A stretch of DNA of 38,097 bases from assembly GCA_020718185.1 (NCBI GenBank), contig DYSP01000013.1, positions 1 through 38,097 of the forward strand, given 5' to 3'. The DNA is from Candidatus Odyssella sp. (GTDB taxonomy: Bacteria; Pseudomonadota; Alphaproteobacteria; Paracaedibacterales; Paracaedibacteraceae). This document shows, piece after piece, positions 29,428 to 38,097 of the stretch. Each line of letters opens with the position of its first letter. Within the stretch, counting starts at the first letter, position 1. Made by a program: the position numbers and the translations under genes. The notes below the pieces were generated by a model, which did not search any database, was not told the DNA's origin, and saw only the letters and a program-made list of their open reading frames with translations.

Positions 29428-30245
29428 ATGACATCTCTACTATCAAAAAGAATTCTAGGTATTTTTTTGTTTACCTATGGGTTTAATGTAAATGCCGCTG
29501 ATACATCAGATTTCAAACTCCTAAAGATGCTAAGCTCATGTTAGTTAGGTCTCATATTGATGATCTTCCTGGATTTACCCTAAAAGACCAAAGAAAAGAC
29601 AAGGCTGAACGGTTAAAGTTTCACAACCAATTTAACATCGAAGCTGCAGATAAAATTTTGACAATCTATCAAAAAGCCGAACAGTGGAAAGCTCCCAGCT
29701 TTGCAACTTATCTTTTTGGACTTTATTCAATTTATCAATTGAATGAAACAACAGCTACCTTTTGTGGGGAAGTTAATTTATCTGAAGAAAACTTAAAACA
29801 ATCGGGTTTTATTGAAATGACTATTGATATTGACCCTACAAAAAGAGGACAAAAAATCGGAACGACCGCGATCCAAGCGGTATTAGATCACATTCTAACG
29901 CCCAATTTAGGTAAAAAGCAACTTTCTGTGATTAATTATCACAATACTTCTAATGAATCAATAATGACTAAAAAAGGATTTTCTAAATCTCCCACGACCT
30001 TGACACACCTTAAAAGTACAATAGCATTTGATAATCTTGCCTCTCATGTGGTTCATCAAAAAGCTGGGATGACACCTGATAATTTTTCTGTAGATTATTC
30101 TGTTGTCTATATTTACCCACCTATGACTAGCAGCATTACGCCACAGGCCTTATCACTTGTTAGGTCATTAACCAGCTCTAACGAAGAAGAAAGAAAAGAC
30201 GCAATTATGGTGCTTACACACTCTATTGATAATTCCCCTAAATAA
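29428..30245 (+). pseudogene. Frameshifted secreted GNAT-like acetyltransferase
   Basis: ATG 29428 opens a Sec signal peptide (KR, then ILGIFLFTYGFNVNAA, cleavage probably after NAA), but that frame stops at 29542-29544. The rest continues in another frame. The frames must switch between about 29501 and 29520, giving SDF-QTPKDAKLMLVRSH, after which an open frame runs to 30245. The 235-residue part from ATG 29538 contains a GNAT-type acetyl-CoA loop (KRGQKIGTTAIQAV) and a later NTSNESIMTKKGF segment like GNAT motif B. A GNAT domain behind a signal peptide is unusual and could be an exported enzyme or effector, which is inference. ATG 29538 lacks a ribosome binding site, so a separate cytoplasmic gene is less likely than a disrupted one. 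Confidence 0.6.
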
Positions 30246-30250
30246 AGCGG

Positions 30251-30629
30251 TGTTCAAAAGTAGAAAATCCTCTTAAAGAAAGAAGAAGAGATTTTACAAT
30301 GAAACACTTAAATTACAACGATAGTCAGATCATAGACATTTTTAAGTCAAGCCACAGCTGAGATTACGATTTCTGATTTATGTCGTAAAAATGGCGCGCC
30401 AAATATGGCGGCATGTATGCCTCGATGATTTCTCGAATGAAGGAAAAAGATGTATGTCGAGGCACAGTTAAAAACTGAAGTCATCCAGAAGAGGTCTTGC
30501 GAAAAGTGCAAGCCATCTGAGCGTCGCAAGAGGACTAAACAAACGATAGCTGAGCACGGCATCAGCCCGTTTGGCTTGTGAGATTTTTCAAGTCAGTCTG
30601 CTTTTTTACGAGAATTTTTTACTTTTAAA
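30251..30629 (+). mobile_element. Degraded IS3-family insertion sequence
   Basis: From ATG 30299, several frames together recover an IS3-type OrfA: MKHLNYNDSQIIDIFK, then ATAEITISDLCRKNG in a second frame, WRAKYGGMYASMISRMKE in a third, and KKMYVEAQLKTEVIQ. It is followed by the OrfB start region (TIAEHGIS, then CEIFQVSLLFY). At least three frameshifts and loss of nearly all of OrfB make it non-functional. Candidate degenerate terminal inverted repeats are GTTCAAAAGTAGAAAATC near 30252-30269 and GAATTTTTTACTTTTAAA near 30612-30629. The ends are uncertain. Confidence 0.7.
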
Positions 30630-30915
30630 TAACTTAAGTTTGATATAAAAAATGATGTAAATACATAAAAAACAAGAAAATTCGTCATTACAAGGGGCAA
30701 AACTCCGTGGGAATTCACGTGTTTTCTGGACAGCAACGTTCCTGTGCTCCCTCTCGCCACGATTCCTCTTAGTTTTCCTGTACTTCCAGTTGTTTCTTAC
30801 GTCGAGTTCAGATTAAATACCTTTTTTTCGGAAAGACACTACCAATATTTTTGTTGATTTATATTAAATCCCTCTCATATAACAGATATACAAATTTTTA
30901 CTATTAGAATATTCA
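30630..30915. other. Intergenic stretch without a recognisable gene
   Basis: The stretch is AT-rich at both ends. The segment of about 100 bases from 30709 to 30815 is noticeably richer in G+C, with no frame long enough to call. It could be debris from another mobile element, but I recognise no protein in it. Confidence 0.3.
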
Positions 30916-32009
30916 ATGACTAACATTACAAAACTCGTTCTTATCCTTACTTTATCAACAACAGTCGGTCAGTGTTTTGATTTACCAAAAGACGATCAGA
31001 ATCTAGAAATAACCACTAAGAAATTAGCAACTAGACTTAATGTCGCCATCCTTTACGTCAAGATGAAGTTTATAGACGAGATGCATACTATATTCTTAAT
31101 AATGAAGAAGCAGAAAAGATCGTAGATGATTTTGAATGTAAGATCCAAGACGAGTGGTTCAAAATTGCGTTGGGAATTTTAAAAGATTTGTATTCAAAAG
31201 AAAGATTACGAGAAGACTTGAAACAAAGTCAACAAACTGATCCTATTGAGGAATGCAAAAAACGTTTGATGCTTGTCTTGACTTCAGAAGAAATTATAAA
31301 AGGAAATAAAAATCAAAAAACAATTGATGCCGTTATAAGAGTCACTCAAAACATGCCATCTCTTACTCAAGGTATCACAACAGTTTGGAAAACTATTGAA
31401 CTTCTTAAAAAAGAAATTTCTGGTCAAGCAACATCCTTTCAAATGAGTACAGTCATTAAAAGCACAGAAGATCCTATAAAAATAGATCCACAAGTTAACG
31501 ATGAGATGCAAGATATTGCCTTTACTCTCTGTTTTGAAAATTTACAAAGCTCACCTATGTTGAAATCAGAAACCTCAGATGATCGAGTCGTGTTTTTGTG
31601 TTCTGAAACTGGAATTGATTTCGAGATTATGAAAAAAGCTTTTGATAAAGCACTTAATCAGGCGACCGTACAATCTCTCCCCGACTTTCCCCGGATTGTA
31701 GAATTACATCCAGAATTCTCGAATATTATGGCATCTCAAGTTACCGAGTTTCAACGAGTAGCTAACCTTGAGATAGAGTGTGGTAGGTTATTATTTGAAA
31801 GATTAAGCACAAATGAGTTAAACGATTCAGAAGCTTGCGAATTAGCAATTGCAATGATTATCTCAATAAATCCTGATCTGTCCGAACCTTTACTACAAAA
31901 AGTTTTACATAATATCAAAGAAGGCAAAGTCAATGAGATGAACGAGTATATGAGTGATAATATTGGTATACCTCTTCCAATTCCAGATATACAATATTCA
32001 GATGACTAA
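30916..32009 (+). pseudogene. Frameshifted secreted protein of unknown function
   Basis: ATG 30916 starts a signal peptide (MTNITKLVLILTLSTTVGQC, cleavage near QCF). The frame then runs LPKDDQNLEITTKKLATRLN before drifting into unconvincing sequence and stopping at 31123-31125. From about 31041 another frame reads RHPLRQDEVYRRDAYYILNN and continues without a stop to 32009. A single-base change between about 31041 and 31070 would therefore join them into a protein of about 363 residues. The remainder is largely helical and charged, with a few cysteines, and matches no family I know. The long downstream frame alone (TTG 31170, 279 residues) has no good start. Like the gene at 29428, it is exported and broken just after the signal peptide region. 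Confidence 0.55.
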
Positions 32010-32201
32010 AAATTAGATGATGTTGTGTACAATTGGCTTAATCAGGATATCTTTGAATTTATTTAATTACGGGGGGACTACCTATTGATCAGATGAAGTC
32101 TGGACAATAAATAATTCTAAATAATCCAGGTATTTTTAAGTGTTTATTAATACAAGAAAGCTATTATAAAGATAAATACTTACTTATATTGTTGGCAGCC
32201 A

Positions 32202-32516
32202 ATGATAGATGAAGAAGCACAAAAGTTTTACAGAAAACAAATGCATCGGCCGATACAACGATTTTTGAAAAGATTTTTTCCGCTCATGATCGCGACATCA
32301 GTTGTCTTTGGTATTATACTAACAATTTTTATGGTTGCCTCTCAATTCCTGAATCATTCTGGAATTGACTTAAAATTTGTTAGTCAGTCTATGCTTGCAG
32401 TTTTGATAAGCATGAGTACTATCATCTTTTGTCATTTTCTTTTTATTCGTCGACAGAGCCGATTTAAGCCAATAAAAATTCGCATTAGCCGAAAATCGCC
32501 ACCGTTTGACCAATAA
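32202..32516 (+). CDS. Small membrane protein, two predicted transmembrane segments
   Basis: A 104-residue protein with a basic, hydrophilic N-terminus (MIDEEAQKFYRKQMHRPIQR), a hydrophobic segment at about 27-48, a second at about 62-82, and a strongly basic C-terminus (RRQSRFKPIKIRISRK). The positive flanks suggest that both ends face the cytoplasm. I do not recognise the family. The ribosome binding site is poor. It lies in the accessory stretch, and its stop is five bases from that of the convergent pgk gene. Confidence 0.6.
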   Translation: MIDEEAQKFYRKQMHRPIQRFLKRFFPLMIATSVVFGIILTIFMVASQFLNHSGIDLKFVSQSMLAVLISMSTIIFCHFLFIRRQSRFKPIKIRISRKSPPFDQ

Positions 32517-32521
32517 AAAGA

Positions 32522-33718
32522 CTACCTCTTTTTTTGCAACACCACAATACCAGGCAGTTGTTTACCCTCTAACCATTCTAAAAAAGCGCCCCCTGCGGTT
32601 GATGTATAAGTAAAATCATCTTCCACCCCTGCCTTTGCCAAAGCAGCAAGTGTATCGCCGCCTCCAGCAACACTCATTATTTTATTTGCTTTCGTCAATG
32701 CCGCAATATGCTGACCCAACAGGATAGAGCCTTGATCAAAAGGTTCAACTTCAAAAACGCCTACAGGGCCATTCCAAACAAGGGTCTGGCATTGATCCAT
32801 GAAATGACAAATACGACTCACCGATTTTGGTCCGATATCTGCTATTTTTTGCATAGATCCAATTCGATCAATCGAGGATGTTTTAAATTCGCTATTTGGC
32901 GCGATGACATTGGTCACAACCACATCGATTGGCAAAACAATTTCACAGTTGTGGTCTTCAGCAGCCATTAAAATTTCCTGAGCTGTTGGAATATAATCAT
33001 CTTCACAAAGAGAATTGCCAACTTCAATGGCTTGCGCGGCTAAAAATGTATTTGCCATTCCGCCACCAATGACTAAATAATCGACTTGCGTGAGTAAGTT
33101 TTGTAGCAAATCAATCTTACTTGAAACTTTTGATCCACCCACAATCGCCATGACTGGTTTTTTCGGCATCTCTAAGACAGATTGAAGAGCTTGAAGTTCT
33201 TGCTGTAATGCTTGTCCTACATAGCTTGGTAGATGTGAACAAATGCCCACTATTGACGCATGTGCCCGATGCACACAAGAAAAAGCATCATTCACATAAA
33301 GCTGACCAAGGTCGGCAAGTTTCTTGGCAAATAACGTGTCATTTTGTTCTTCTTCTTTATAAAAACGTAGGTTTTCTAAAACAATGATACTGCCAAACGG
33401 CGCATCAGCAATGGCTTTTTCAGCTATATCACTAATACAGTCAGCAGCAAATATTACTGGGCAATCCACAAACTGCTGAAGATGTTCTGCAATCGGCTTT
33501 AAACTGTATTGCACATCCTTAATGTCTTTCGGGCGCCCAAAATGGGATAGAATAATAACTTTTGCTTGACGAGCCACTAGCGCGTTAATTGTTGGCAGCG
33601 ATCGCATAATACGCGTATTATCAGTGACAACACCATTAGAGAACGGTAAATTTAAATCAAGCCTTAACAACACATTTTGGTGCGTGACATTTGCCTGATC
33701 AAGAGTTAAAAACGACAT
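32522..33718 (-). CDS. pgk: Phosphoglycerate kinase
   Basis: A 398-residue glycolytic enzyme that transfers phosphate from 1,3-bisphosphoglycerate to ADP. Family motifs run in order: LLRLDLNLPF, LSHFGRPKD, the NDAFSCVHRAHAS segment, VGGSKVSSKI, GGGMANTFL, IGPKSV, WNGPVGVFE, and the nucleotide loop AGGGDTLAAL. The start MSFLTLDQAN (33718) gives the family length. ATG 33730 is four codons upstream, and the open frame continues upstream to 33838, but that extension would overlap the divergent folP. The final residues VVLQKKR are slightly basic. It is transcribed away from the folate operon, and convergent with the small membrane protein. Confidence 0.95.
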   Translation of the reverse strand: MSFLTLDQANVTHQNVLLRLDLNLPFSNGVVTDNTRIMRSLPTINALVARQAKVIILSHFGRPKDIKDVQYSLKPIAEHLQQFVDCPVIFAADCISDIAEKAIADAPFGSIIVLENLRFYKEEEQNDTLFAKKLADLGQLYVNDAFSCVHRAHASIVGICSHLPSYVGQALQQELQALQSVLEMPKKPVMAIVGGSKVSSKIDLLQNLLTQVDYLVIGGGMANTFLAAQAIEVGNSLCEDDYIPTAQEILMAAEDHNCEIVLPIDVVVTNVIAPNSEFKTSSIDRIGSMQKIADIGPKSVSRICHFMDQCQTLVWNGPVGVFEVEPFDQGSILLGQHIAALTKANKIMSVAGGGDTLAALAKAGVEDDFTYTSTAGGAFLEWLEGKQLPGIVVLQKKR

Positions 33719-33783
33719 AGGATTCTGCATTTCTATAAAATAATTGACCCCAGAACACCATAAAAACGCGAGGAAAACAAGCC

Positions 33784-34635
33784 ATGACGCATAAAAATTT
33801 TGAAACAACTTATGTATTACTCTCTGAACCACGCACAAAGATCATGGGTATTTTAAATGTAACGCCTGATTCGTTTGCTGGTGATGGCATCTTTAATCAA
33901 TCGCAAGAAACAATTTCTACCTCCCTTAAAATTGCTGAACGTTTTATTAGTGAAGGCGCTGATATTATTGATATTGGGGGAGAAAGCACAAGACCAGGTG
34001 CAACACCTGTTGACGTGGATCATGAATTACAACGTATCATTCCCGTGATTAAAGCAATCCGAGATCGTTTTAGCATCCCTCTTTCTATTGACACCACCAA
34101 AGCCCTTGTCGCCAAAGAGGCATTGCTCGCTGGAGGCACCCTCATTAATGATGTCAGCGGATTATTAATGGATGTAGAAATGAGTAAAATTGTGGCAGAT
34201 TCTGGTGTGCCAGCTATCATTATGCACAATCCCTTAGCACGTATTAGTGATATTATTGATACATCAAATGACATCACTAAAAATGTGATTAAAGATCTCA
34301 AAGCTTTGGTGGCTCAATTAATAAGCCGTGGCGTTAAACAACATCAAATTATTCTTGACCCAGGTGTTGGCGCCGGTGCTGGCTTTGGTAAAACACCTTT
34401 ACAAGATTTAAATCTTATTAAAAACTTAAACTTATTCAAAGAATTACCCTATCCCATCCTGTTAGGTGCCTCACGCAAATCATTTATTGGACAGCTGACA
34501 GGAGCTGCTGTTGATCAACGATTACCTGCAAGTTTAGCCGTAGCCACCTTAGCAACATGGCACAAAGCAGATATTATTCGCGTGCATGATGTGGCGCCGA
34601 CCAAGCAAATTATTCAATTATTGGAAGCTATTTAA
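33784..34635 (+). CDS. folP: Dihydropteroate synthase
   Basis: A 283-residue TIM-barrel enzyme that joins p-aminobenzoate to the pterin diphosphate. Motifs include MGILNVTPDSF (21-31), DIGGESTRPG (63-72), LSIDT (100-104), NDVSG (122-126) and LLGASRKSF. The pterin-site segment usually reads DPGIGFGKT; here it is DPGVGAGAGFGKT (192-204), which carries four extra small residues. GAGG precedes the ATG by about nine bases. It is the first gene of folP-pabB-pabA-pabC, which pairs PABA synthesis with its use. Its TAA overlaps the pabB ATG by one base. The pgk-folP gap of 65 bases must hold divergent promoters, but I could not define them. Confidence 0.96.
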   Translation: MTHKNFETTYVLLSEPRTKIMGILNVTPDSFAGDGIFNQSQETISTSLKIAERFISEGADIIDIGGESTRPGATPVDVDHELQRIIPVIKAIRDRFSIPLSIDTTKALVAKEALLAGGTLINDVSGLLMDVEMSKIVADSGVPAIIMHNPLARISDIIDTSNDITKNVIKDLKALVAQLISRGVKQHQIILDPGVGAGAGFGKTPLQDLNLIKNLNLFKELPYPILLGASRKSFIGQLTGAAVDQRLPASLAVATLATWHKADIIRVHDVAPTKQIIQLLEAI

Positions 34636-36017
34636 TGAGTCCCCTTTTTCAAGAAATTGCCTATCTTGATCCTAGCGTTGCTTTTCGGGCATTTGCAGAT
34701 TATCCCGGCGCTATATTATTGGAGAGCGCTCAAAAACAACCAGATTTTGGTCGTTATAGCTTCCTTATGGCTGACCCTTGGCAAATTTTAGAGTCAAAAC
34801 AAGGAAAAACATATCTAGATGATCAGGAACATAACACCTCTTTTTTTGACTTACTTCAAGACCAATTGAACCAATATAAAAGCTTGCATGTTGATGGTTT
34901 TCCGCCCTTTCAGGGAGGTGTCGCAGGATATTTAGGCTATGAAATGGGGCAATTCCTAGAAACCTTTTCACCAGCGGAACACAATGAATTGGGTATGTCT
35001 GATGCGTGGCTCGGATTTTATGATGCGCTTGTCGCCTTTGATCATCAACAGAATCGTGCGTGGATTGTTTCCACAGGTCTACCTGCATTAAATGACGCAA
35101 AGTCTAGACGGGCTCAGCAACGCCTTGAATGGTTAAATAAAACGCTACAAACAATAGACACAGCTCCTTTTCAAAAAACATGGCCATCTGTTGATATTGA
35201 ATCTGATGTATCGCAAGTTGATTACTGCACGGCTGTACAGCAAGTTATTGACTTCATTTACGCAGGTGACATTTATCAAGCAAACTACTCCAGACGCCTA
35301 CGCACTGAATTACCTTTAAATGTCACTGCTTATGATCTTTACGAACAACTCAGCAAAGTCAACCCTGCCCCTTTTGCAGCTTATATCCAAACTAAAGAAG
35401 GCATTATTGCATCAGCTTCTCCTGAACGGTTTTTAAAACTTGACCAACAATCCGTCGAAACCAAACCAATAAAAGGAACCAAGCGTCGCTCTAAAGATCC
35501 CGTTGCCGATCAACAAGCCGCGGAAGCATTGTTGGCATCAGAAAAAGACCGCGCTGAAAACGTGATGATTGTTGATTTAATGCGTAACGATCTTTCACGT
35601 GTTTGTCTTCCCCATTCCGTTAAGGTTCCGCACTTGTTAGCCTTAGAATCTTATGAAAATGTTCACCATCTTGTCACCACCGTTGTTGGTGCTTTAATGC
35701 CTCATCATGATGCCGTTGATTTATTAAAAGCCACCTTTCCAGGCGGATCAATCACAGGAGCGCCTAAAATTCGTGCTATGGAAATCATTACTGCTCTTGA
35801 AAAACAAGCACGAGGCCCCTTCTACGGCGCTATTGGCTATATCGGATTTTCAGGAATGATGGATACAAATATTGTTATCCGTACATTTGTGATTCAGGGC
35901 AAAAAAGTTATCTTTCAAGTGGGTGGTGGGATTGTGGCCGATTCCGACCCACAAGAAGAATATGACGAATCTACAACAAAGGCTCTAGGTTTAATAAAGG
36001 CATTATACTCATCATGA
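34635..36017 (+). CDS. pabB: Aminodeoxychorismate synthase component I
   Basis: A 460-residue chorismate-utilising enzyme that, with PabA, converts chorismate and glutamine to 4-amino-4-deoxychorismate. The N-terminal half is the TrpE/PabB-type domain ([12 protein letters not shown]), and the catalytic half carries [46 protein letters not shown] and [16 protein letters not shown]. Lys280 in PIKGT marks it as PabB; anthranilate synthase TrpE has alanine there. It overlaps folP by one base and pabA by four, so translation is probably coupled. No lyase domain is fused; the lyase is the separate pabC. Confidence 0.94.
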   Translation: MSPLFQEIAYLDPSVAFRAFADYPGAILLESAQKQPDFGRYSFLMADPWQILESKQGKTYLDDQEHNTSFFDLLQDQLNQYKSLHVDGFPPFQGGVAGYLGYEMGQFLETFSPAEHNELGMSDAWLGFYDALVAFDHQQNRAWIVSTGLPALNDAKSRRAQQRLEWLNKTLQTIDTAPFQKTWPSVDIESDVSQVDYCTAVQQVIDFIYAGDIYQANYSRRLRTELPLNVTAYDLYEQLSKVNPAPFAAYIQTKEGIIASASPERFLKLDQQSVETKPIKGTKRRSKDPVADQQAAEALLASEKDRAENVMIVDLMRNDLSRVCLPHSVKVPHLLALESYENVHHLVTTVVGALMPHHDAVDLLKATFPGGSITGAPKIRAMEIITALEKQARGPFYGAIGYIGFSGMMDTNIVIRTFVIQGKKVIFQVGGGIVADSDPQEEYDESTTKALGLIKALYSS

Positions 36018-36586
36018 TATTAATGATTGATAATTATGATTCGTTTGTTTTTAATTTGGTTCGGTATATACAAGAGCTAGGCGCTGAAATTTGCGTGTAC
36101 CGAAATGATCGTTTAACTCTTAAAGATATTGAAGCAATTAATCCAACACATATTATGATTTCTCCAGGGCCAGGACACCCAGCTGATGCTGGTCTTTCCT
36201 TAGATATTATTCAACATTTTGCAGGGAAAATTCCTATCCTTGGTATTTGTTTGGGTCACCAAGCCATCGGTCAAGCTTTTGGTGGCAGCGTGACGCGCGC
36301 CCAACGACCCATCCATGGTAAAGCCATGCCCATCATCCACCACGGGTCAGGGCTGTTTCATCAGCTTCCTTCCCCAATGCAGGTAACACGGTATCATTCT
36401 CTTATTGTTGGTCGGGATTCTTTTCCAAATGATCTTATGATTACTGCTGAATCACCTACCGGAGAAATTATGGCACTAGCCCATCGTACACTACCTATTG
36501 TTGGTGTGCAGTTCCACCCAGAAGCGATATTAAGTGAGCATGGTCATACATTACTGCGCCATTTTCTTGAAGGAATATACCGATGA
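36014..36586 (+). CDS. pabA: Aminodeoxychorismate synthase component II (glutamine amidotransferase)
   Basis: A 190-residue class I glutamine amidotransferase that supplies ammonia to PabB. The nucleophile Cys79 lies in LGICLGHQ, and His169 and Glu171 in VQFHPEA complete the triad. The oxyanion motif SPGPGHP is at 50-56. The sequence alone does not separate PabA from TrpG, and a shared role is possible, but the operon context favours folate. ATGA overlaps link it to pabB upstream and to pabC downstream. Confidence 0.94.
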   Translation: MILMIDNYDSFVFNLVRYIQELGAEICVYRNDRLTLKDIEAINPTHIMISPGPGHPADAGLSLDIIQHFAGKIPILGICLGHQAIGQAFGGSVTRAQRPIHGKAMPIIHHGSGLFHQLPSPMQVTRYHSLIVGRDSFPNDLMITAESPTGEIMALAHRTLPIVGVQFHPEAILSEHGHTLLRHFLEGIYR

Positions 36587-37377
36587 TTGTCATCGTTAAT
36601 GGTGCTTTTGTTTCATCAAACAAACCACAAATATTGGTGAATGATCGTGGTCTTTTGTTGGGCGATGGAATATTTGAAACATTATACTACGATGGTCAAT
36701 ATCTGGAATGTTATGAAGCACATTGGCAACGTCTTCAAAAAGGATTAGCCATTTTTCAAATTCCTTTTCAACTTTCTGAAATTATGATTCATCAACAAAT
36801 TCTTGATCTATTGGCAGCGAACCATTTGATGCAACAAACAGCCTCAGTACGCATAACAATAACACGTGGTACTGGTGAGAGGGGTCTCAACATTCCAGCA
36901 AGTCAATTTCCCTCATGGGTCATTCAAGCAGCAGCCTACAAACGTGTATCTTCCCCTCTGACTCTTGATGTTTCTACTCACTGTCATCCGGGAAAAAGTG
37001 CTCTTTCATCTATAAAGCATTTGGGCTATCAACTGTCTATTCTTGGGCGATTAGAAGCAAAGCAAAAACAGATCGACGATGTGGTGTTTGTCAACTCAGC
37101 TGACGAGGTTGTCTGTAGTACTGCTGCTAATATCTTTGCCGTGATCGATGGTGATATTGTGACCCCTCCTTTAATATCAGGGTGCCTACCTGGCATTAAA
37201 CGTGGGCAAATGATTCAGCAATTAAAAAAAGAAATGACCGTGATCATACGGCCTATTTTAAGACAAGAGTTATTAGAAAAAGCAGAATCAATTTTTTTAA
37301 CCAACTCTTTGACTGGCGTTCAATCGGTCAAGCAATTATTAACAGGTAAAAAAGAAATTATTCCATTTATAAAATAA
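36583..37377 (+). CDS. pabC: Aminodeoxychorismate lyase, class IV PLP enzyme
   Basis: A 264-residue fold-type IV PLP enzyme expected to release pyruvate from aminodeoxychorismate to give p-aminobenzoate. Visible are the N-terminal [21 protein letters not shown], the PLP lysine Lys145 in SSIKHLGYQ, and the C-terminal [14 protein letters not shown]. Branched-chain or D-amino-acid aminotransferases share the fold, but the operon position and the SLTGVQSV ending favour PabC. It begins inside the pabA stop (ATGA) and completes the PABA pathway in this operon. Confidence 0.92.
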   Translation: MIVIVNGAFVSSNKPQILVNDRGLLLGDGIFETLYYDGQYLECYEAHWQRLQKGLAIFQIPFQLSEIMIHQQILDLLAANHLMQQTASVRITITRGTGERGLNIPASQFPSWVIQAAAYKRVSSPLTLDVSTHCHPGKSALSSIKHLGYQLSILGRLEAKQKQIDDVVFVNSADEVVCSTAANIFAVIDGDIVTPPLISGCLPGIKRGQMIQQLKKEMTVIIRPILRQELLEKAESIFLTNSLTGVQSVKQLLTGKKEIIPFIK

Positions 37378-37445
37378 TAATGCCTCCACGCGTTAAAGTA
37401 CGTAAGAGACACTATAATTAATGACTTATTAACAACGATGATACT

Positions 37446-37955
37446 TTAAAGTTTTTTCTCTGCCGCTTCATAGGAAAAAACATTATCTTTTATTGTTTCA
37501 CCAATTTTTATTTCTTTAAGTTTTTTGGCAGAAAAATCACCTAAATAACCGCCTTGTCCAACAATGCTATATTCGCAGTAAATTGCAGGCCCTGATTCTG
37601 TCTTAAATTTACCGGCTACGTCACGTATAAAATGACCTGCTTCATCTAAAAGATTATATTGACCCTCTCCTGCCTGTAATTCTTTTGCAGGTATAACAAC
37701 CATTTTTGTATCAGATGAGATATCATATTTTTTATAAGATTCTGGTTTTCCAGAAATACCGCAGGAAATACTACCGACTGGAATAGTTGAATCTTGAACA
37801 TTTTTTCCGTCTACCATTTTTTGGCCTTTTTCATGACCTGTATAAACGACGGTAATTTGATGTGTGTTTGTATCATCAGCATATGCACTTTGCACAAAAG
37901 GTGCAAGAGACGCCAAGGTAACAAGTGAAGTAATAATTGTTGATTGCAAAATCAT
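37446..37955 (-). CDS. Small secreted protein of unknown function
   Basis: A 169-residue protein with a Sec signal peptide (MILQSTIITSLVTLASLAPF, cleavage likely after AYA near residue 26). The mature part of about 143 residues is mostly beta-like with Lys/Gly-rich turns. It contains two cysteines, near residues 65 and 127, that could form a disulphide in the periplasm or outside the cell. TAAGGAG lies about eight bases before the ATG, a strong ribosome binding site. I do not recognise the family. It converges on pabC, with no clear terminator in the 68-base gap. A weak promoter candidate lies on the minus strand (AAGCAA at 38001-38006 and ATTCTA at 37980-37985 as written on plus). Confidence 0.75.
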   Translation of the reverse strand: MILQSTIITSLVTLASLAPFVQSAYADDTNTHQITVVYTGHEKGQKMVDGKNVQDSTIPVGSISCGISGKPESYKKYDISSDTKMVVIPAKELQAGEGQYNLLDEAGHFIRDVAGKFKTESGPAIYCEYSIVGQGGYLGDFSAKKLKEIKIGETIKDNVFSYEAAEKKL

Positions 37956-37985
37956 ATTTTGAGCTCCTTAAACTATTAAATTCTA

Positions 37986-38091
37986 TCAAAAAGCATCATA
38001 AAGCAAAAAACATTAACAAGTTATAAAGAAAATACTAATTATGTATAGCTAAAGCAACATAATTATGTCACATTTTATGATGCAGTTTTGA
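37986..38091. repeat. Inverted-repeat-bounded 106-base segment upstream of the secreted-protein gene
   Basis: TCAAAA-A-GCATCATAAA (37986-38002) is matched by the reverse complement of TTTATGATGC-AG-TTTTGA (38074-38091). Arms of 16 paired bases are broken by a small central difference and enclose 71 bases. It could be a MITE-like element or a regulatory palindrome. No target duplication is visible. Confidence 0.45.
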
Positions 38092-38097
38092 TCGAAA

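Noticed and set aside
33719-33838. N-terminal extension of pgk with a hydrophobic stretch
   Set aside because: It would overlap the start of divergent folP, and Pgk normally begins at MSFLTLDQ; the extra sequence has no Pgk similarity.
34635-36586. Anthranilate synthase (TrpE/TrpG) for the pair
   Set aside because: PIKGT with Lys280 and the folP/pabC neighbours favour PabB/PabA; TrpE has PIAGT.

Overview
The window looks like an AT-rich alphaproteobacterial chromosome segment, probably from a host-associated lineage. This is inferred from the gene order SRP RNA-dnaX-ybaB, the run tRNA-Leu/tig-clpP-clpX-lon, and the mix of intact housekeeping genes with frameshifted secreted-protein genes and an insertion-sequence remnant. 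A Holosporales- or Rickettsiales-like symbiont would fit, but no marker here fixes the taxon.

Region 1 (about 1-19,080) opens with a decayed C-terminal remnant of a leucine-rich-looking protein. A four-gene type I secretion locus follows: two adjacent ABC exporter subunits, a HlyD-type adaptor, and a giant secreted adhesin of about 4,377 residues. The adhesin has roughly 31 cadherin/Ig-like repeats and a histidine-rich C-terminus. The ABC pair is the most interesting feature. One subunit has lost its Walker A lysine, catalytic glutamate and H-loop histidine but keeps part of its signature motif. The other keeps all three but has lost its signature motif. A heterodimer would therefore have one competent and one dead ATP site. 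The adhesin also carries a 1.54-kb, nearly identical four-domain duplication. No TolC-type outer-membrane gene is in the window.

Region 2 (19,087-22,650, minus strand) holds ybaB, dnaX and the small SRP RNA in the order usual for alphaproteobacteria, then an MFS transporter.

Region 3 (22,827-29,101, plus strand) is a protein quality-control block: tRNA-Leu(UAG), trigger factor, ClpP (4-base overlap with tig), ClpX and Lon. Lon ends abnormally. About 40 residues expected near its C-terminus are missing and the remaining tail is out of frame.

Region 4 (29,100-32,520) is an accessory stretch. It has a frameshifted gene for a signal-peptide-bearing GNAT-like protein, an IS3-family remnant, a second frameshifted secreted-protein gene, and a small membrane protein.

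Region 5 (32,522-37,377) has pgk on the minus strand, divergent from a tightly overlapping folate operon folP-pabB-pabA-pabC that supplies p-aminobenzoate and joins it to the pterin. A small secreted protein of unknown function (minus strand) ends the window.
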